From: Gemmatimonadota bacterium
GTDB lineage: Bacteria; Gemmatimonadota; Gemmatimonadetes; Longimicrobiales; Gaopeijiaceae
Assembly: GCA_015664885.1 (NCBI GenBank)
Contig: DQPL01000039.1
Span: 45,491 to 109,490, forward strand
Length of the DNA stretch: 64,000 bases
Direction: 5' to 3'
Shown here: positions 18,609 to 26,680 of the stretch, piece by piece
Layout of the letters: every line of letters begins with the position of its first letter
How positions within the stretch are numbered: the stretch's first letter is position 1
The notes under the pieces: generated by a model
What the model saw: only the letters and a program-made list of their open reading frames with translations
What the model was told of the DNA's origin: nothing
Database searches by the model: none
Program-made: the position numbers and the translations under genes

Positions 18609-19034
18609 ATGGCTGGCCGGCTCGGGCGGGGATTCGTGCCGCTTGGGGTGCTCTCGGTGGTAGGACTGCTCTAGTTGCTGTCCATCGACTTCATAGCCGG
18701 CGACGGGTTGGTTCTGGTTCTGGTGCTGGGGGCCATCGCCGCGGGGGTAGCGATGCTCTCGTACGGGCTTCGTGTTTCGCAACTCGCGTTTGGGCGCGCG
18801 AAGCGTCCGTGGATGTCTGCCGCGATGCTCTTCAACTTGATTCCTCCGGGCTTCGCCGTATATGTGCTGGCTTGGCGGGGGCTTCGTTTGTTTGTGGTCG
18901 GCACCGGCGTCTCCGGATTGGCGACTGCGGGCTTCTTCACTGTGGCAGGTGCGTGGACCATGTATTCCTGGACCAAAGTGGCGGAACTAGAGCGGTTGTC
19001 GCTGGCGATGGGGACAGCCGGGGAGGAGACATGA
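18609..19034 (+). pseudogene. Small membrane protein, possibly interrupted by TAG at 18672
   Basis: From TTG at 18675 the frame codes for 119 residues with three hydrophobic segments (LVLVLVLGAIAAGVAML, MSAAMLFNLIPPGFAVYVLAW, LFVVGTGVSGLATAGFFTVAGAW). Immediately upstream in the same frame, from ATG 18609, MAGRLGRGFVPLGVLSVVGLL runs into TAG at 18672-18674 in the middle of what would be the first membrane helix. Either the gene begins at TTG 18675 or an amber mutation cut a four-helix protein. I lean to the second because TTG 18675 has no ribosome-binding site. Not a recognised family. Its stop is four bases before the next gene. Confidence 0.55.
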
Positions 19035-19038
19035 GCCG

Positions 19039-19983
19039 ATGAGACGTCGCATCGTACTTGGCCTCGCGGTCCTCACCGCGATCGTCTTTTCGGGCCAGGC
19101 GCTCGAGGGTCAACGAGCCCGCCAGGGACAGTTCAGCCTGGAGAACGCCCGTCTTTTCTACGAAGTGATCGGCACGGGCGAGCCCATCGTGATCGTGCAC
19201 GGTGGCCCCGGCCTCGACCATTCGTATCTCCAGCCGGGCCTGGACGTTCTGGCCGCGCAGAACACCCTCATCTATTACGACCAGCGTGGCACGGGACGTT
19301 CGGAGGCCGAGCTCGACAGCGGCGTGGTCAACTTCGACGCGTTCGTCGATGACATCGACGCTCTTCGACAGGTGCTGGGGCACGACAAGATCACGGTGCT
19401 GACCCACTCGTTCGGCACGCTGCTCGGGATCGAATATGCGCGTCGGTACGCCGACAATCTGACCGCGCTCATCCTCATGAACCCGACAGAGCCGGGGACT
19501 CGGTTCGCGGACCAGACTCGCACACGGCACGCTGCTGCGACGACCGAAGAGGACACCGCGGAGATGCAGGAGCTCACGGCCACCGAGGCCTTTCAGGCAC
19601 GCGATGCCGCGACGTTGAGCGAGTTCTACCGGGTGGTGTTTCGCGCAACGTTCCGAGATCGGACCCGCGTCGACGAGCTCGAACTGGATCTTTCCGAGCG
19701 CACCGCCAAGAACGGTCAGGACGTCGCGCGTCTTCTCGGTGAGAGCCTGGGCGTGGCCAATGGTGGCCTAGACTGGTGGGACCGCCTGGAGGACATCGCG
19801 GCTCCAACGCTTGTGGTGCACGGCCGGTACGACATCCCGCCCGTCGCCATGGCCCGTGCGCTGTCCGAGGCCATTCCGCGTGGCTCGCTCGCGGTGTTAG
19901 ACAGCGGGCACTTTCCCTATATCGAAGACGCGGGGGGCCTGACCTCGGCTATAGCGGAGTTCCTGGGAGGTCTGGAGCGTTGA
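19039..19983 (+). CDS. Exported alpha/beta hydrolase, proline-iminopeptidase-like
   Basis: 314 residues with a signal peptide (RRRIVLGLAVLTAIVFSGQALEG). The oxyanion HGGPGLDHSYL motif is at about residues 54-64, with the HGGPG hallmark of prolyl iminopeptidase-type S33 hydrolases. YYDQRGTGRSE follows near 82. The nucleophile elbow is THSFGT near 123, with Thr replacing the usual first Gly of GxSxG. VVHGRYD near 256 supplies the acid and SGHFPYIED near 292 the catalytic His. Expected to be periplasmic, cleaving small peptides or esters. It sits four bases after the small membrane gene and overlaps the next start (TTGA), so it belongs to a three-gene operon. Confidence 0.85.
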   Translation: MRRRIVLGLAVLTAIVFSGQALEGQRARQGQFSLENARLFYEVIGTGEPIVIVHGGPGLDHSYLQPGLDVLAAQNTLIYYDQRGTGRSEAELDSGVVNFDAFVDDIDALRQVLGHDKITVLTHSFGTLLGIEYARRYADNLTALILMNPTEPGTRFADQTRTRHAAATTEEDTAEMQELTATEAFQARDAATLSEFYRVVFRATFRDRTRVDELELDLSERTAKNGQDVARLLGESLGVANGGLDWWDRLEDIAAPTLVVHGRYDIPPVAMARALSEAIPRGSLAVLDSGHFPYIEDAGGLTSAIAEFLGGLER

Positions 19984-20234
19984 GAGACCTCCCCATCCGC
20001 CGGGTGCTGTGGGTCCTGCTGGCGTACGCTGTGGGCGCTGCGGTAGTGTTGCCCGGGATCGATTGGCTGCAGCGGGTTCTGGCGCTGCCTCCGCAGTTCG
20101 GAACGTTGGCGCGTGGCGGCATGCTGCTCGGCGTACCGCTCGCGATCGTGATCGCGTGGCGCTACCCGGAACTGGGAGCAGGGGAGCACACTCTGTTGAG
20201 CGACGTTGTGGTCAAGGACGACACCCGCCCGTAG
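19980..20234 (+). CDS. Small two-helix membrane protein
   Basis: 84 residues starting at TTG 19980, which overlaps the hydrolase stop as TTGA. It has two hydrophobic segments (RRVLWVLLAYAVGAAVVLPGIDWL and GGMLLGVPLAIVIAWRYPE) joined by a short loop. The layout resembles the membrane-anchor segment found in front of TPR domains in adenylate-cyclase-like or winged-helix sensor proteins, where a two-helix hairpin ends in an IVLAW-type motif. The cytoplasmic or periplasmic partner domain is absent here. Coding is supported by the frame's third-position GC and by the overlap with the preceding gene. Function unknown. Confidence 0.55.
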   Translation: MRDLPIRRVLWVLLAYAVGAAVVLPGIDWLQRVLALPPQFGTLARGGMLLGVPLAIVIAWRYPELGAGEHTLLSDVVVKDDTRP

Positions 20235-20741
20235 TCGACATCGCGGACTGAGAGGACGCCTCGAATACGACCACCCAGTTACGCACGATCCTCTGTGTCG
20301 TCGTTCTCCGCGTAGCCCACGCCCACGTGCTCCGCTTCTGGTTGGAGACTGTTGGCGCGATGCGTCGGTGAGGCCATCCATGCGGCGAAGGCCGACGGAG
20401 CGGTAGCGAAACCCGCGGACGAGTTCTCGGCCACGAAGAGCCACGGATAGTTGACGCGGTCCGCACGATCAGCCGGTAAACTGCCGTCGGAGCCCCTGTG
20501 TCCTGAGAAGGCCCCCGCCGCCATGTCCTCGGCGTGCACCTGGGCCGCTCTCACGAGGCGGACGTCTACCCGCAACTCGGGCACCTTCTCGCGCGCTCGG
20601 GTGATGTTGAGCAGAGACACGATCTGCTGACCGAGAGTCGAGAGGCACGGCCGGCCCTCCCGTACCCGGCGCTCGTGAGAGGCCGCAGCCCGAAACCAGC
20701 AGCGTCGTGGCCGTACACAGCGCCCGGAGACGGAGTTTCAC
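20212..20741 (-). pseudogene. CAP/SCP-domain lipoprotein broken by two frameshifts
   Basis: Three frames must be joined. GTG 20741 overlaps the channel stop (GTGA) and gives a lipoprotein signal ending LLVSGC. A shift near 20640 leads into the CAP domain: GHRGSDGS, then VAENSSAG, then MASPTHRANSL, which are the family's conserved His, Glu and His positions. A second shift near 20283 is needed to pass from AENDDTEDR to NWVVVFEA, the last strand of the fold. Without it the protein stops at a TAA before that strand. CAP proteins are secreted, and bacterial roles are mostly unknown. Both lesions are single-base, so sequencing error is as likely as decay. Convergent overlap with the small membrane gene is 23 bases. 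Confidence 0.72.
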
Positions 20742-21571
20742 TGGAACGGGGCCGCGCAACGGGAACAGAACGCCGCAGCCGAGTCGCTGCTGATGTGCCC
20801 GCACTGCTTGCATACGCTTGTTTCGTCTCCCGCCCTCATGCGCGCCGCCGTCAGTTCAGCGGTCACGATGCCCGTCGGCACCGCGATGATCCCGTACCCT
20901 AGTATCATGACTAGCGAGGCGACCGCCTGGCCGAACGGACTCGACGGCGTGATGTCACCGTAGCCGACGGTCGTGAGGGTCACGACGGCCCAGTAGACCC
21001 CCCTGGGAATGCTCGTGAAGCCGGTCGCGGGGCCCTCGATCATGTACATGACGGCTCCGACGATGACGACCGTGCTGAGCACCGCGAGCAGGAAGACCGA
21101 GATCTTGTACCTGGCGGCGCGCAGTGCCGCCGCCAGCACGCTTGCCTCGCCCGTGTAGCGCGCCAGCTTGAGCACACGGAAGACCCGCATGACCCGGAGG
21201 ATCCTGACAACCGCCAGGACCTGACCTCCGGGAACGAGAAGGGCCAAGTAGGTCGGAGATACCGCGGCGAGGTCTATAACGCCGAAGAAGCTCAGCGCGT
21301 AGGCACGCGGTCGGTCCACGCACCAGAGCCGAAGCCCGTATTCCACTGTGAAGAGCGCCGTGAACACCCATTCGAGAGACCGCAACAGGCGCGCGTGATC
21401 GTCCTGCCAGCCCTGGACGGACTCGAGCATCACCGTGGCAATGCTTCCCACGATTGCCAGGATCAACAACACGTCGAAGGCCTTCCCAGCGGGCGTATCG
21501 TGCCCGAAGATGACCTCGTAGGTGCGGGCGCGGGCGGAGCCTTCGGGCCCAGCCGAGTCGAAGTTTGCCAT
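20738..21571 (-). CDS. Voltage-gated-type potassium channel with C-terminal zinc ribbon
   Basis: 277 residues from the ATG at 21571; a GTG nine bases upstream is the alternative. The six-helix Kv layout is clear. S1 begins near residue 30. S4 is RILRVMRVFRVLKLARY, with arginines every third position near 125. The pore helix and filter TTVGYGD are near 207, and S6 follows. After S6 comes a short basic stretch and a CxxC-x11-CxxC zinc ribbon (CKQCGH...CSRCAAP) in place of a KTN or cyclic-nucleotide domain. K+ selectivity is expected from the filter. The stop overlaps the start of the CAP gene. The ribbon may mediate assembly or partner binding. Confidence 0.9.
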   Translation of the reverse strand: MANFDSAGPEGSARARTYEVIFGHDTPAGKAFDVLLILAIVGSIATVMLESVQGWQDDHARLLRSLEWVFTALFTVEYGLRLWCVDRPRAYALSFFGVIDLAAVSPTYLALLVPGGQVLAVVRILRVMRVFRVLKLARYTGEASVLAAALRAARYKISVFLLAVLSTVVIVGAVMYMIEGPATGFTSIPRGVYWAVVTLTTVGYGDITPSSPFGQAVASLVMILGYGIIAVPTGIVTAELTAARMRAGDETSVCKQCGHISSDSAAAFCSRCAAPFQ

Positions 21572-21672
21572 GGATCTCACGTTGGAGAATGGAGCGGTCG
21601 GCCTGAAAGCTAGCGGTCCTTGGTGGGGCGACGCCCGTCGCTTGCCACGCGAAGGCCCTTAGGAGCAACCGG

Positions 21673-22173
21673 ATGAAGATCGAAGTGCGCGACATGATCC
21701 CGGAAGACTGGCCCGACGTCCGGGAGATCTATCGGTAAGGCATGGATTCCGGTGACGCGACCTTCGAGCACGAAATTCCCGGCTGGGGGGATTGGAACGC
21801 GAGACGGCACCTCACGTGCAGGCTTGTTGCTGAGTCCGATGGAGCGGTCGTGGGATTCGCCTGCGTGAGTCCCGCCTCCAGGCGTGCAGTCTACTCCGGG
21901 GTCTGCGAGATCATGGTCTACGTCGCTGCACGAAACCGCGGCCAACGTGTCGGGAGCCTGCTCATGGCCTCCATCGTCAGCGCCACAGAGGCGCAGGGCA
22001 TGTGGATGCTCGAGGCGAGCATTTTTCCCGAGAGCGTTGCGTCGATTCGCGCACACGAGCCCGTCGGCTTCCGAGTCGTCGGCACGCGTGAGCGCATCGG
22101 TCGATTCCACGACGGTCGCTGGCGGGACACGGTTCTCATGGAACGCCTTAGCGCCCTCGCCGGGCTGGACTGA
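21673..22173 (+). pseudogene. GNAT N-acetyltransferase (phosphinothricin acetyltransferase-like) with in-frame TAA
   Basis: From ATG 21673 the frame reads MKIEVRDMIPEDWPDVREIYR and then TAA at 21736-21738. It resumes without a frame change as GMDSGDATFEHEIPGW, which is exactly how PAT-type acetyltransferases continue after AIYE-x-GI. The acetyl-CoA site is present (VYVAARNRGQRVGSLLMASI near residue 95 of the restored protein), as are the late EPVGFRVVGTRERIG and the WRDTVLMER ending. One base change (CAA or GAA to TAA) therefore broke an otherwise full-length gene of about 166 codons. A shortened protein from ATG 21742 would lack the first strand and helix. Confidence 0.82.
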
Positions 22174-22196
22174 CCACCAGCGCCTACCACGGGCTG

Positions 22197-23099
22197 CTAG
22201 GGTGTGATGCTGACCGAATAGCTCGTCGTGAATTCGATGAACTTGCTGATCTCGGTCATGTCTTGACCTACGAATCGGATGGTGTGGCTGTCAACACGAT
22301 CTACGTTGGGCAGGTACGCCATCAGTTCGGCTGGCATGTAGTTCTTGAAGGCGATCTCAAGCTCGATGGGCCCTGCCATGACGTAGGGGCGGAAGCTGTC
22401 CAGACGACCGAGCGCTGCTTTCACTCTTTGGGCAATCAGCGCATAGGACGCCTCCGGCATCAGCGTGCGCGCGCTGTGGAAGCCGAGCGACCACTTCACT
22501 ACCGCTCCCTCCATGTCTCCAATGACACGCCGCGCCTCTTCGACCACGGCGTCGTCGCCCGAGATCATCACGACCGGGACTCCGAAATCGCCGGCGATCG
22601 CGGCGTTGATGCTCGCCTCGAGCATCTCGACGCCGTTTAGACGTACCGCGGTGAGATTGGCGCTGGATATGGTGTGCGCGCGTACGCCTCGAGTATTTGT
22701 GGTGCTCGAGTGGTATCCGATAAAAATCGCCGCGTCGAACGTCTCGTCGATGCCCTCCATCATCATGTGAGGCCGCGGCCACGCGCGGATGAGTTGCACG
22801 TCCGGCGGCAGGTCCTCGATCAGGAGATTCTCGCCGTTCCCATGCGAGTCGGACACCAGGATCTCGGTCGCTCCCATCTCTCTCGCGGCGTCGATCGCGG
22901 CGTTCACCTCGCGGGTCATGATCGCCCGGAAGCGCTGATACTCGAACCCCGACGGTCCGAGCTGATCACTGGTCACTACGCCGACCACGCCCTCCATGTC
23001 TGCCGAGATGTACACCTTGAGGTCCTCCTGTTGGGCGGTCGCGGGATAGGCCGCGGCGAAGAGGGCGACTGCTGTGGTAGCTATGACGAAGCGCTTCAT
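22197..23099 (-). CDS. M55-family D-aminopeptidase (DppA-like), exported
   Basis: 300 residues with a signal peptide ending near ATAQ (residue 22). M55 motifs can be seen in order: YISADMEGV near residue 30 (Asp and Glu zinc ligands), SDSHGN near 84 (His ligand), GYHSSTTN near 125 (second His ligand), and HTISSANLTAVRLNGVE, with the conserved Glu that closes the binuclear zinc site. The B. subtilis relative DppA is cytosolic and releases D-Ala from peptides. Here export suggests trimming of D-amino-acid peptides from cell-wall turnover in the periplasm. Length is close to DppA (274 plus signal). It stands alone. Confidence 0.9.
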   Translation of the reverse strand: MKRFVIATTAVALFAAAYPATAQQEDLKVYISADMEGVVGVVTSDQLGPSGFEYQRFRAIMTREVNAAIDAAREMGATEILVSDSHGNGENLLIEDLPPDVQLIRAWPRPHMMMEGIDETFDAAIFIGYHSSTTNTRGVRAHTISSANLTAVRLNGVEMLEASINAAIAGDFGVPVVMISGDDAVVEEARRVIGDMEGAVVKWSLGFHSARTLMPEASYALIAQRVKAALGRLDSFRPYVMAGPIELEIAFKNYMPAELMAYLPNVDRVDSHTIRFVGQDMTEISKFIEFTTSYSVSITP

Positions 23100-23234
23100 G
23101 TTGCCTCAGCGGGTGGCGGGTTTCGTGGCTTGCGTGAAGAGAGTGGAGGGGAACGCGCGTATGTTCGGGGGTAGGCAGCGAAGCGGCAACGCCGGGACAT
23201 TACCCACTCCCCAATCCCTCCCGAGGCGGGACTC

Positions 23235-23534
23235 ATGTTAGAAGCGATCGTGACCGTTGTAGTGTCGGCGGTATCTAACATGGTTTACCTCGACCTGAAG
23301 CGTAAAGGAATCCATGGATTTACTCGGTTTCTTGCGTTCTGGATGGGCAATCCGTGGACGTGGGTCACTTTCTTCGTGGTGCCAGAAGGGACTCAGCAGG
23401 TGTTCGAACCACCACCGGACGACGACGCACGTGTACTGCAAGAAGTCCGTAGAGACCGCCTGCTGAGAGAGCGAGCCACACAGGGCTGGACGATTGCAGA
23501 ATCAGATCACGAGGCGACCACGCCTGAACTCTGA
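23235..23534 (+). CDS. Small hypothetical membrane-associated protein
   Basis: 99 residues from ATG 23235. An N-terminal hydrophobic stretch (LEAIVTVVVSAVSNMVYLDL) is followed by a basic patch (KRKGIHGFTRFLAFWMGNPWTW), then a second hydrophobic stretch (VTFFVVPEG) and a charged helical C-terminus (EVRRDRLLRERA). I do not assign it to a named family. Aromatic residues (WMGNPWTW) between basic and hydrophobic parts suggest that it lies at the membrane surface. It stops five bases before the most likely start of the MATE gene and is probably co-transcribed with it. Confidence 0.6.
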   Translation: MLEAIVTVVVSAVSNMVYLDLKRKGIHGFTRFLAFWMGNPWTWVTFFVVPEGTQQVFEPPPDDDARVLQEVRRDRLLRERATQGWTIAESDHEATTPEL

Positions 23535-23538
23535 ACGC

Positions 23539-24927
23539 GTGAGCGTCGGGGCATACCGCCCGGAGCGCCGAGACCTACGCGACCTTGTCCGGCTAGCGTT
23601 TCCGGTCGCGGTGGTCCAGATCGGCATGATGGCGATGGGAGCCATCGACACCATCATGGTCGGGCGGGTGACGCCCACTGACCTCGCAGCGGTTGCGATC
23701 GGTAATCTGTACTTCTTCGGCGTCGCGGTCTTTGGCATGGGTGTTTTGTTCGCGCTCGATCCCGTGATCTCCCAGGCGGTCGGAGCGCGAGATGCCGGCG
23801 CCGTGGCGCGCGGGGTGCAGCGCGGCGCCTTGCTGGCGCTACTCCTGACTGTGGTGGCGTCGCTATTGCTGCTGCCTTCGGGGCCGATCTTGAGCGCGTT
23901 GCGCCAGCCTGAGGATGTCGTGCCCGTCGCGGCCGCGTACGCGTGGGCCTCGATTCTGGGCGTCTACCCGTTCTACGGCTTTGTCGTGGTGCGCCAGAGC
24001 CTCCAGGCGATGGGTAAGATTCGCGCCCTGCTCTGGACGGTAGCCACGGCCAACCTGGTAAACGTCTTCTTGAACTGGATTCTGATTTACGGAAATCTGG
24101 GCGCGCCGGAGCTGGGCGCTGTTGGCTCGGGGTGGGGGACGAGCCTCTCGCGATGGTTCATGATGGTCATGCTCATGACGGTCGCCTGGCCGTTGCTGCG
24201 GCCGTCGTTGAGGCCACTGCGGCGCGATGTGCTTCAGCTCGCTCCCTTGGCTCGGTTGCTGCGTGTCGGCGCGCCCATCGGCGTACAACAATCTCTCGAG
24301 TTCGGGGTGTTCGGCGCCGCCGGATTGCTTATTGGGCTCATGGGGACCATTCCGGTGGCGAGCCACCAGGTCGCGCTGCAATTGGCCGCGCTGACCTTCA
24401 TGATTCCGCTTGGCGTGGCGCAGGCTACCAGCGTCCTTGTGGGGCAGGCGGTTGGTCGGGCGGACCCGCCGGGCGCAAGGCGCGCCGCCGGATCCGGCCT
24501 TTTGGTCGGTGCGGGGTTCATGAGCGTGACTGCTGCTTTGTTCCTGCTAATCCCGGAGCCGCTGGCCGCGGTCTTCAGTGTCGATCAGTCGGTCATCGCC
24601 ACCGCTGCGACGCTCCTGCCCATCGCTGGTGTTTTCCAGATTGTCGACGGACTTCAGGTGGTGGCCGCCGGCGCGCTGCGCGGTGTCGCCGACACTCGTG
24701 TGCCCATGATCCTGAACTTCGTGGGGTTCTGGCTGGTTGGCCTACCGGTCTGCGTGGTACTCGGCCTCGGCCTCGACCAGGGACCGACCGGGGTATGGTG
24801 GGGGCTGGCAATCGGCCTCGGCGTCGTCGCGATCCTGCTGCTGCGCCGGCTACGCATCAGATTCGGTGGGGCGTTGAAACGAGTCGTGATCGATGACACG
24901 GACATGGCACCAGTGAGTAGCCCATGA
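23539..24927 (+). CDS. MATE-family multidrug/Na+ antiporter (NorM-like)
   Basis: 462 residues from GTG 23539; the open frame from TTG 23494 overlaps the previous gene. Twelve hydrophobic segments in two homologous halves. Motifs include the helix-1 segment AFPVAVVQIGMMAMGAIDTIMVGRV (residues about 16-40) and its counterpart GAPIGVQQSLEFGVFG in helix 7. PLGVAQATSVLVGQAVGR starts the second half's signature, and DGLQVVAAGALRGVADTRVP is the NorM-type helix-10 motif. It exports cationic compounds in exchange for Na+ or H+. Its last codon overlaps the following hydrolase start (ATGA). Unlike the second MATE gene in this window, it is intact. Confidence 0.93.
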   Translation: MSVGAYRPERRDLRDLVRLAFPVAVVQIGMMAMGAIDTIMVGRVTPTDLAAVAIGNLYFFGVAVFGMGVLFALDPVISQAVGARDAGAVARGVQRGALLALLLTVVASLLLLPSGPILSALRQPEDVVPVAAAYAWASILGVYPFYGFVVVRQSLQAMGKIRALLWTVATANLVNVFLNWILIYGNLGAPELGAVGSGWGTSLSRWFMMVMLMTVAWPLLRPSLRPLRRDVLQLAPLARLLRVGAPIGVQQSLEFGVFGAAGLLIGLMGTIPVASHQVALQLAALTFMIPLGVAQATSVLVGQAVGRADPPGARRAAGSGLLVGAGFMSVTAALFLLIPEPLAAVFSVDQSVIATAATLLPIAGVFQIVDGLQVVAAGALRGVADTRVPMILNFVGFWLVGLPVCVVLGLGLDQGPTGVWWGLAIGLGVVAILLLRRLRIRFGGALKRVVIDDTDMAPVSSP

Positions 24928-25586
24928 CAGAGGCACAGGAACGGCACATCGAAGTGCCCAAGACCGCGCGTTACTGGGTGCTCGGCGAGGACATCGTGAG
25001 CCCTGACGAGCTCTGGTTCGTTCTGCACGGTTACCGGCAGCTCGCCGCTCGCTTCCTCCGGCGTTTCGAAGGGATCGCAGACGGAACCCGCCGTATCGTG
25101 GCGCCGGAGGCGCTGTCACGATTCTACGTGAGTCGGGAACCCGGCCGGCACGGCCCGGTCTCGGTAGTAGGCGGAACGTGGATGACCCGGGAGGACCGTG
25201 AGAACGAAATCCGCGACTACGTCCGATATCTGGACATGCTGCGCGATGAAGTCGGCGCCGACGGGACACCGACCACCGTGCTCGCTTTTTCGCAGGGGGT
25301 AGCGACCGCGTGCCGCTGGGTCACCTACGGTAGGATTCGCCCACGCCGTCTGGTGCTATGGGGAGACTACTTGCCCCCTGACCTCGACATGGGCGCGGCC
25401 CGCGTCGCCCTCGCGGACACCGAACTATTGATCGTGCGCGGCACCGCGGATCCGGCGCTCGACGAGAAGCTGCGGGCGCGAGAGCAGGCGAGCCTGGAGG
25501 CCGCCGGGATCGCTCACCGATTCGTATCGTATGAAGGAGGACACGACATCTATCTTGAAACCCTGAGTGGGCTGGCGCGGCTCTAA
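24924..25586 (+). CDS. Cytosolic alpha/beta hydrolase (phospholipase/carboxylesterase type)
   Basis: 220 residues with no signal peptide. LWFVLHGYRQ near residue 33 is the oxyanion strand and loop. The nucleophile is in AFSQGVATACRW near 113 (GxSxG replaced by AFSQG, as in the carboxylesterase/phospholipase family). LLIVRGTADP near 168 holds the acid, and YEGGHDI near 205 the catalytic His. The start overlaps the MATE stop by four bases (ATGA), so the two are translationally coupled. The 3' end overlaps the convergent murB stop by four bases. Substrate unknown. Confidence 0.8.
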   Translation: MTEAQERHIEVPKTARYWVLGEDIVSPDELWFVLHGYRQLAARFLRRFEGIADGTRRIVAPEALSRFYVSREPGRHGPVSVVGGTWMTREDRENEIRDYVRYLDMLRDEVGADGTPTTVLAFSQGVATACRWVTYGRIRPRRLVLWGDYLPPDLDMGAARVALADTELLIVRGTADPALDEKLRAREQASLEAAGIAHRFVSYEGGHDIYLETLSGLARL

Positions 25587-26530
25587 AATTCGCCCACGAA
25601 CACGATCTCGGGGACCAACTCGTGTCCGGTTTCGCGCGCCACAGTCTCCTGAGCGAGGTCGATGAGCTGGCGCACCTCTTTGGCCGTCGCCCCACCAAAG
25701 TTGACGACGATGTTGGCGTGTTTGTGAAAGATGCCCGCGTTACCGACCAGGTGACCCTTCAGCCCGCATTCGTCGACGAGCCGTCCCGCGCCGATGCCGT
25801 CGATCTTCTGAAAGATCGAACCAGCGCACGGATAGAGCCAAAGGTCGGGGTGCCGCTCTTCACGCCATGCGAGGTTCTCGCGCATGACCCGTCGAAGCTC
25901 CTCCAGGGGCTCGGGATGGAGGCGGAATGTCGCTGAGAGCACGATGTCGTCGCGGTGATGCAGAATGCTCTCGTCGTATCCAAACTGGAAATACTCGACG
26001 CCCACGGTCTTGCGTTCGCCTTCTTCAGTCAGCAAGTCGGCAGACTCGAGGATCTCCTCGATGAAGACCGTTCGCTCCCGATCCGGCGCGGGCGAGAGGA
26101 AATGAAGATTCTGCCAGAGAGCGCCCCCGACCGTGCTGGGGATGCCCACGTAGTGGTGAAGCCCCCCGAGCCCGCGGGCGACCGTGGCGTCGATGAGGTC
26201 TGGGAAAGTCTCGATGCCCGCGCCCGCGAGTACTCGCTCGTCGTCCAGAAACTCGATGCCGCCCACCTCCGAACGAATGACGAGCCCGCGAAAGCCACCG
26301 TCGCCCACCAGGATGTTTGCGCCTCGTCCGAGCAGGAAGTGCGGCACGTCCAGCTTCCGAACGGTCTGGACCGCGAGCGCCAACTCATCAGGTGTACGCG
26401 CCCGATACAGCAAATCCGCCGGCCCGCCGATTCGGAACGTGGTCATCGGACCCAGCGCCACGTCGAGCTCTATGCGGTCCGCGCCGAGCGCTTCCGAAAG
26501 GGCTTGTTTCGAGTCGGTCGTAAGCGTCAT
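25583..26530 (-). CDS. murB: UDP-N-acetylenolpyruvoylglucosamine reductase
   Basis: 315 residues from the ATG at 26530; starts at 26551 and 26653 are also in frame but add residues with no family match. It performs the NADPH-dependent second step of UDP-MurNAc synthesis in peptidoglycan assembly. FAD-binding signatures: TTFRIGGPADLL near residue 28, LLGRGANILVGDGGFRGLVI near 66, and GIPSTVGGALWQN near 118. The catalytic Ser is in PCAGSIFQKI near 225. HANIVVNFGGATAKEV near 277 and the final Glu (PEIVFVGEF) complete the active site. The protein is standalone here, away from other mur genes. Confidence 0.95.
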   Translation of the reverse strand: MTLTTDSKQALSEALGADRIELDVALGPMTTFRIGGPADLLYRARTPDELALAVQTVRKLDVPHFLLGRGANILVGDGGFRGLVIRSEVGGIEFLDDERVLAGAGIETFPDLIDATVARGLGGLHHYVGIPSTVGGALWQNLHFLSPAPDRERTVFIEEILESADLLTEEGERKTVGVEYFQFGYDESILHHRDDIVLSATFRLHPEPLEELRRVMRENLAWREERHPDLWLYPCAGSIFQKIDGIGAGRLVDECGLKGHLVGNAGIFHKHANIVVNFGGATAKEVRQLIDLAQETVARETGHELVPEIVFVGEF

Positions 26531-26680
26531 GGGATCCCGGGACACTGGCATGGCGTAGACACAGGCCTCGAAGGGTCGGGCGGGTACAGGCTCGGGCGCG
26601 GGGCAAACATAGCTCTGGCCTCGGGAGCCTGGTAGCTTGGCCCGCCGATCCACCCAGACTTCCTCAAAAGCCGCTTATCC

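Noticed and set aside
10912..21738. Stop-codon reassignment to explain the three in-frame stops
   Set aside because: Both TAG and TAA terminate clearly intact genes here (for example the AI-2E type permease, porin and birA use TAG; tolC and groEL use TAA).
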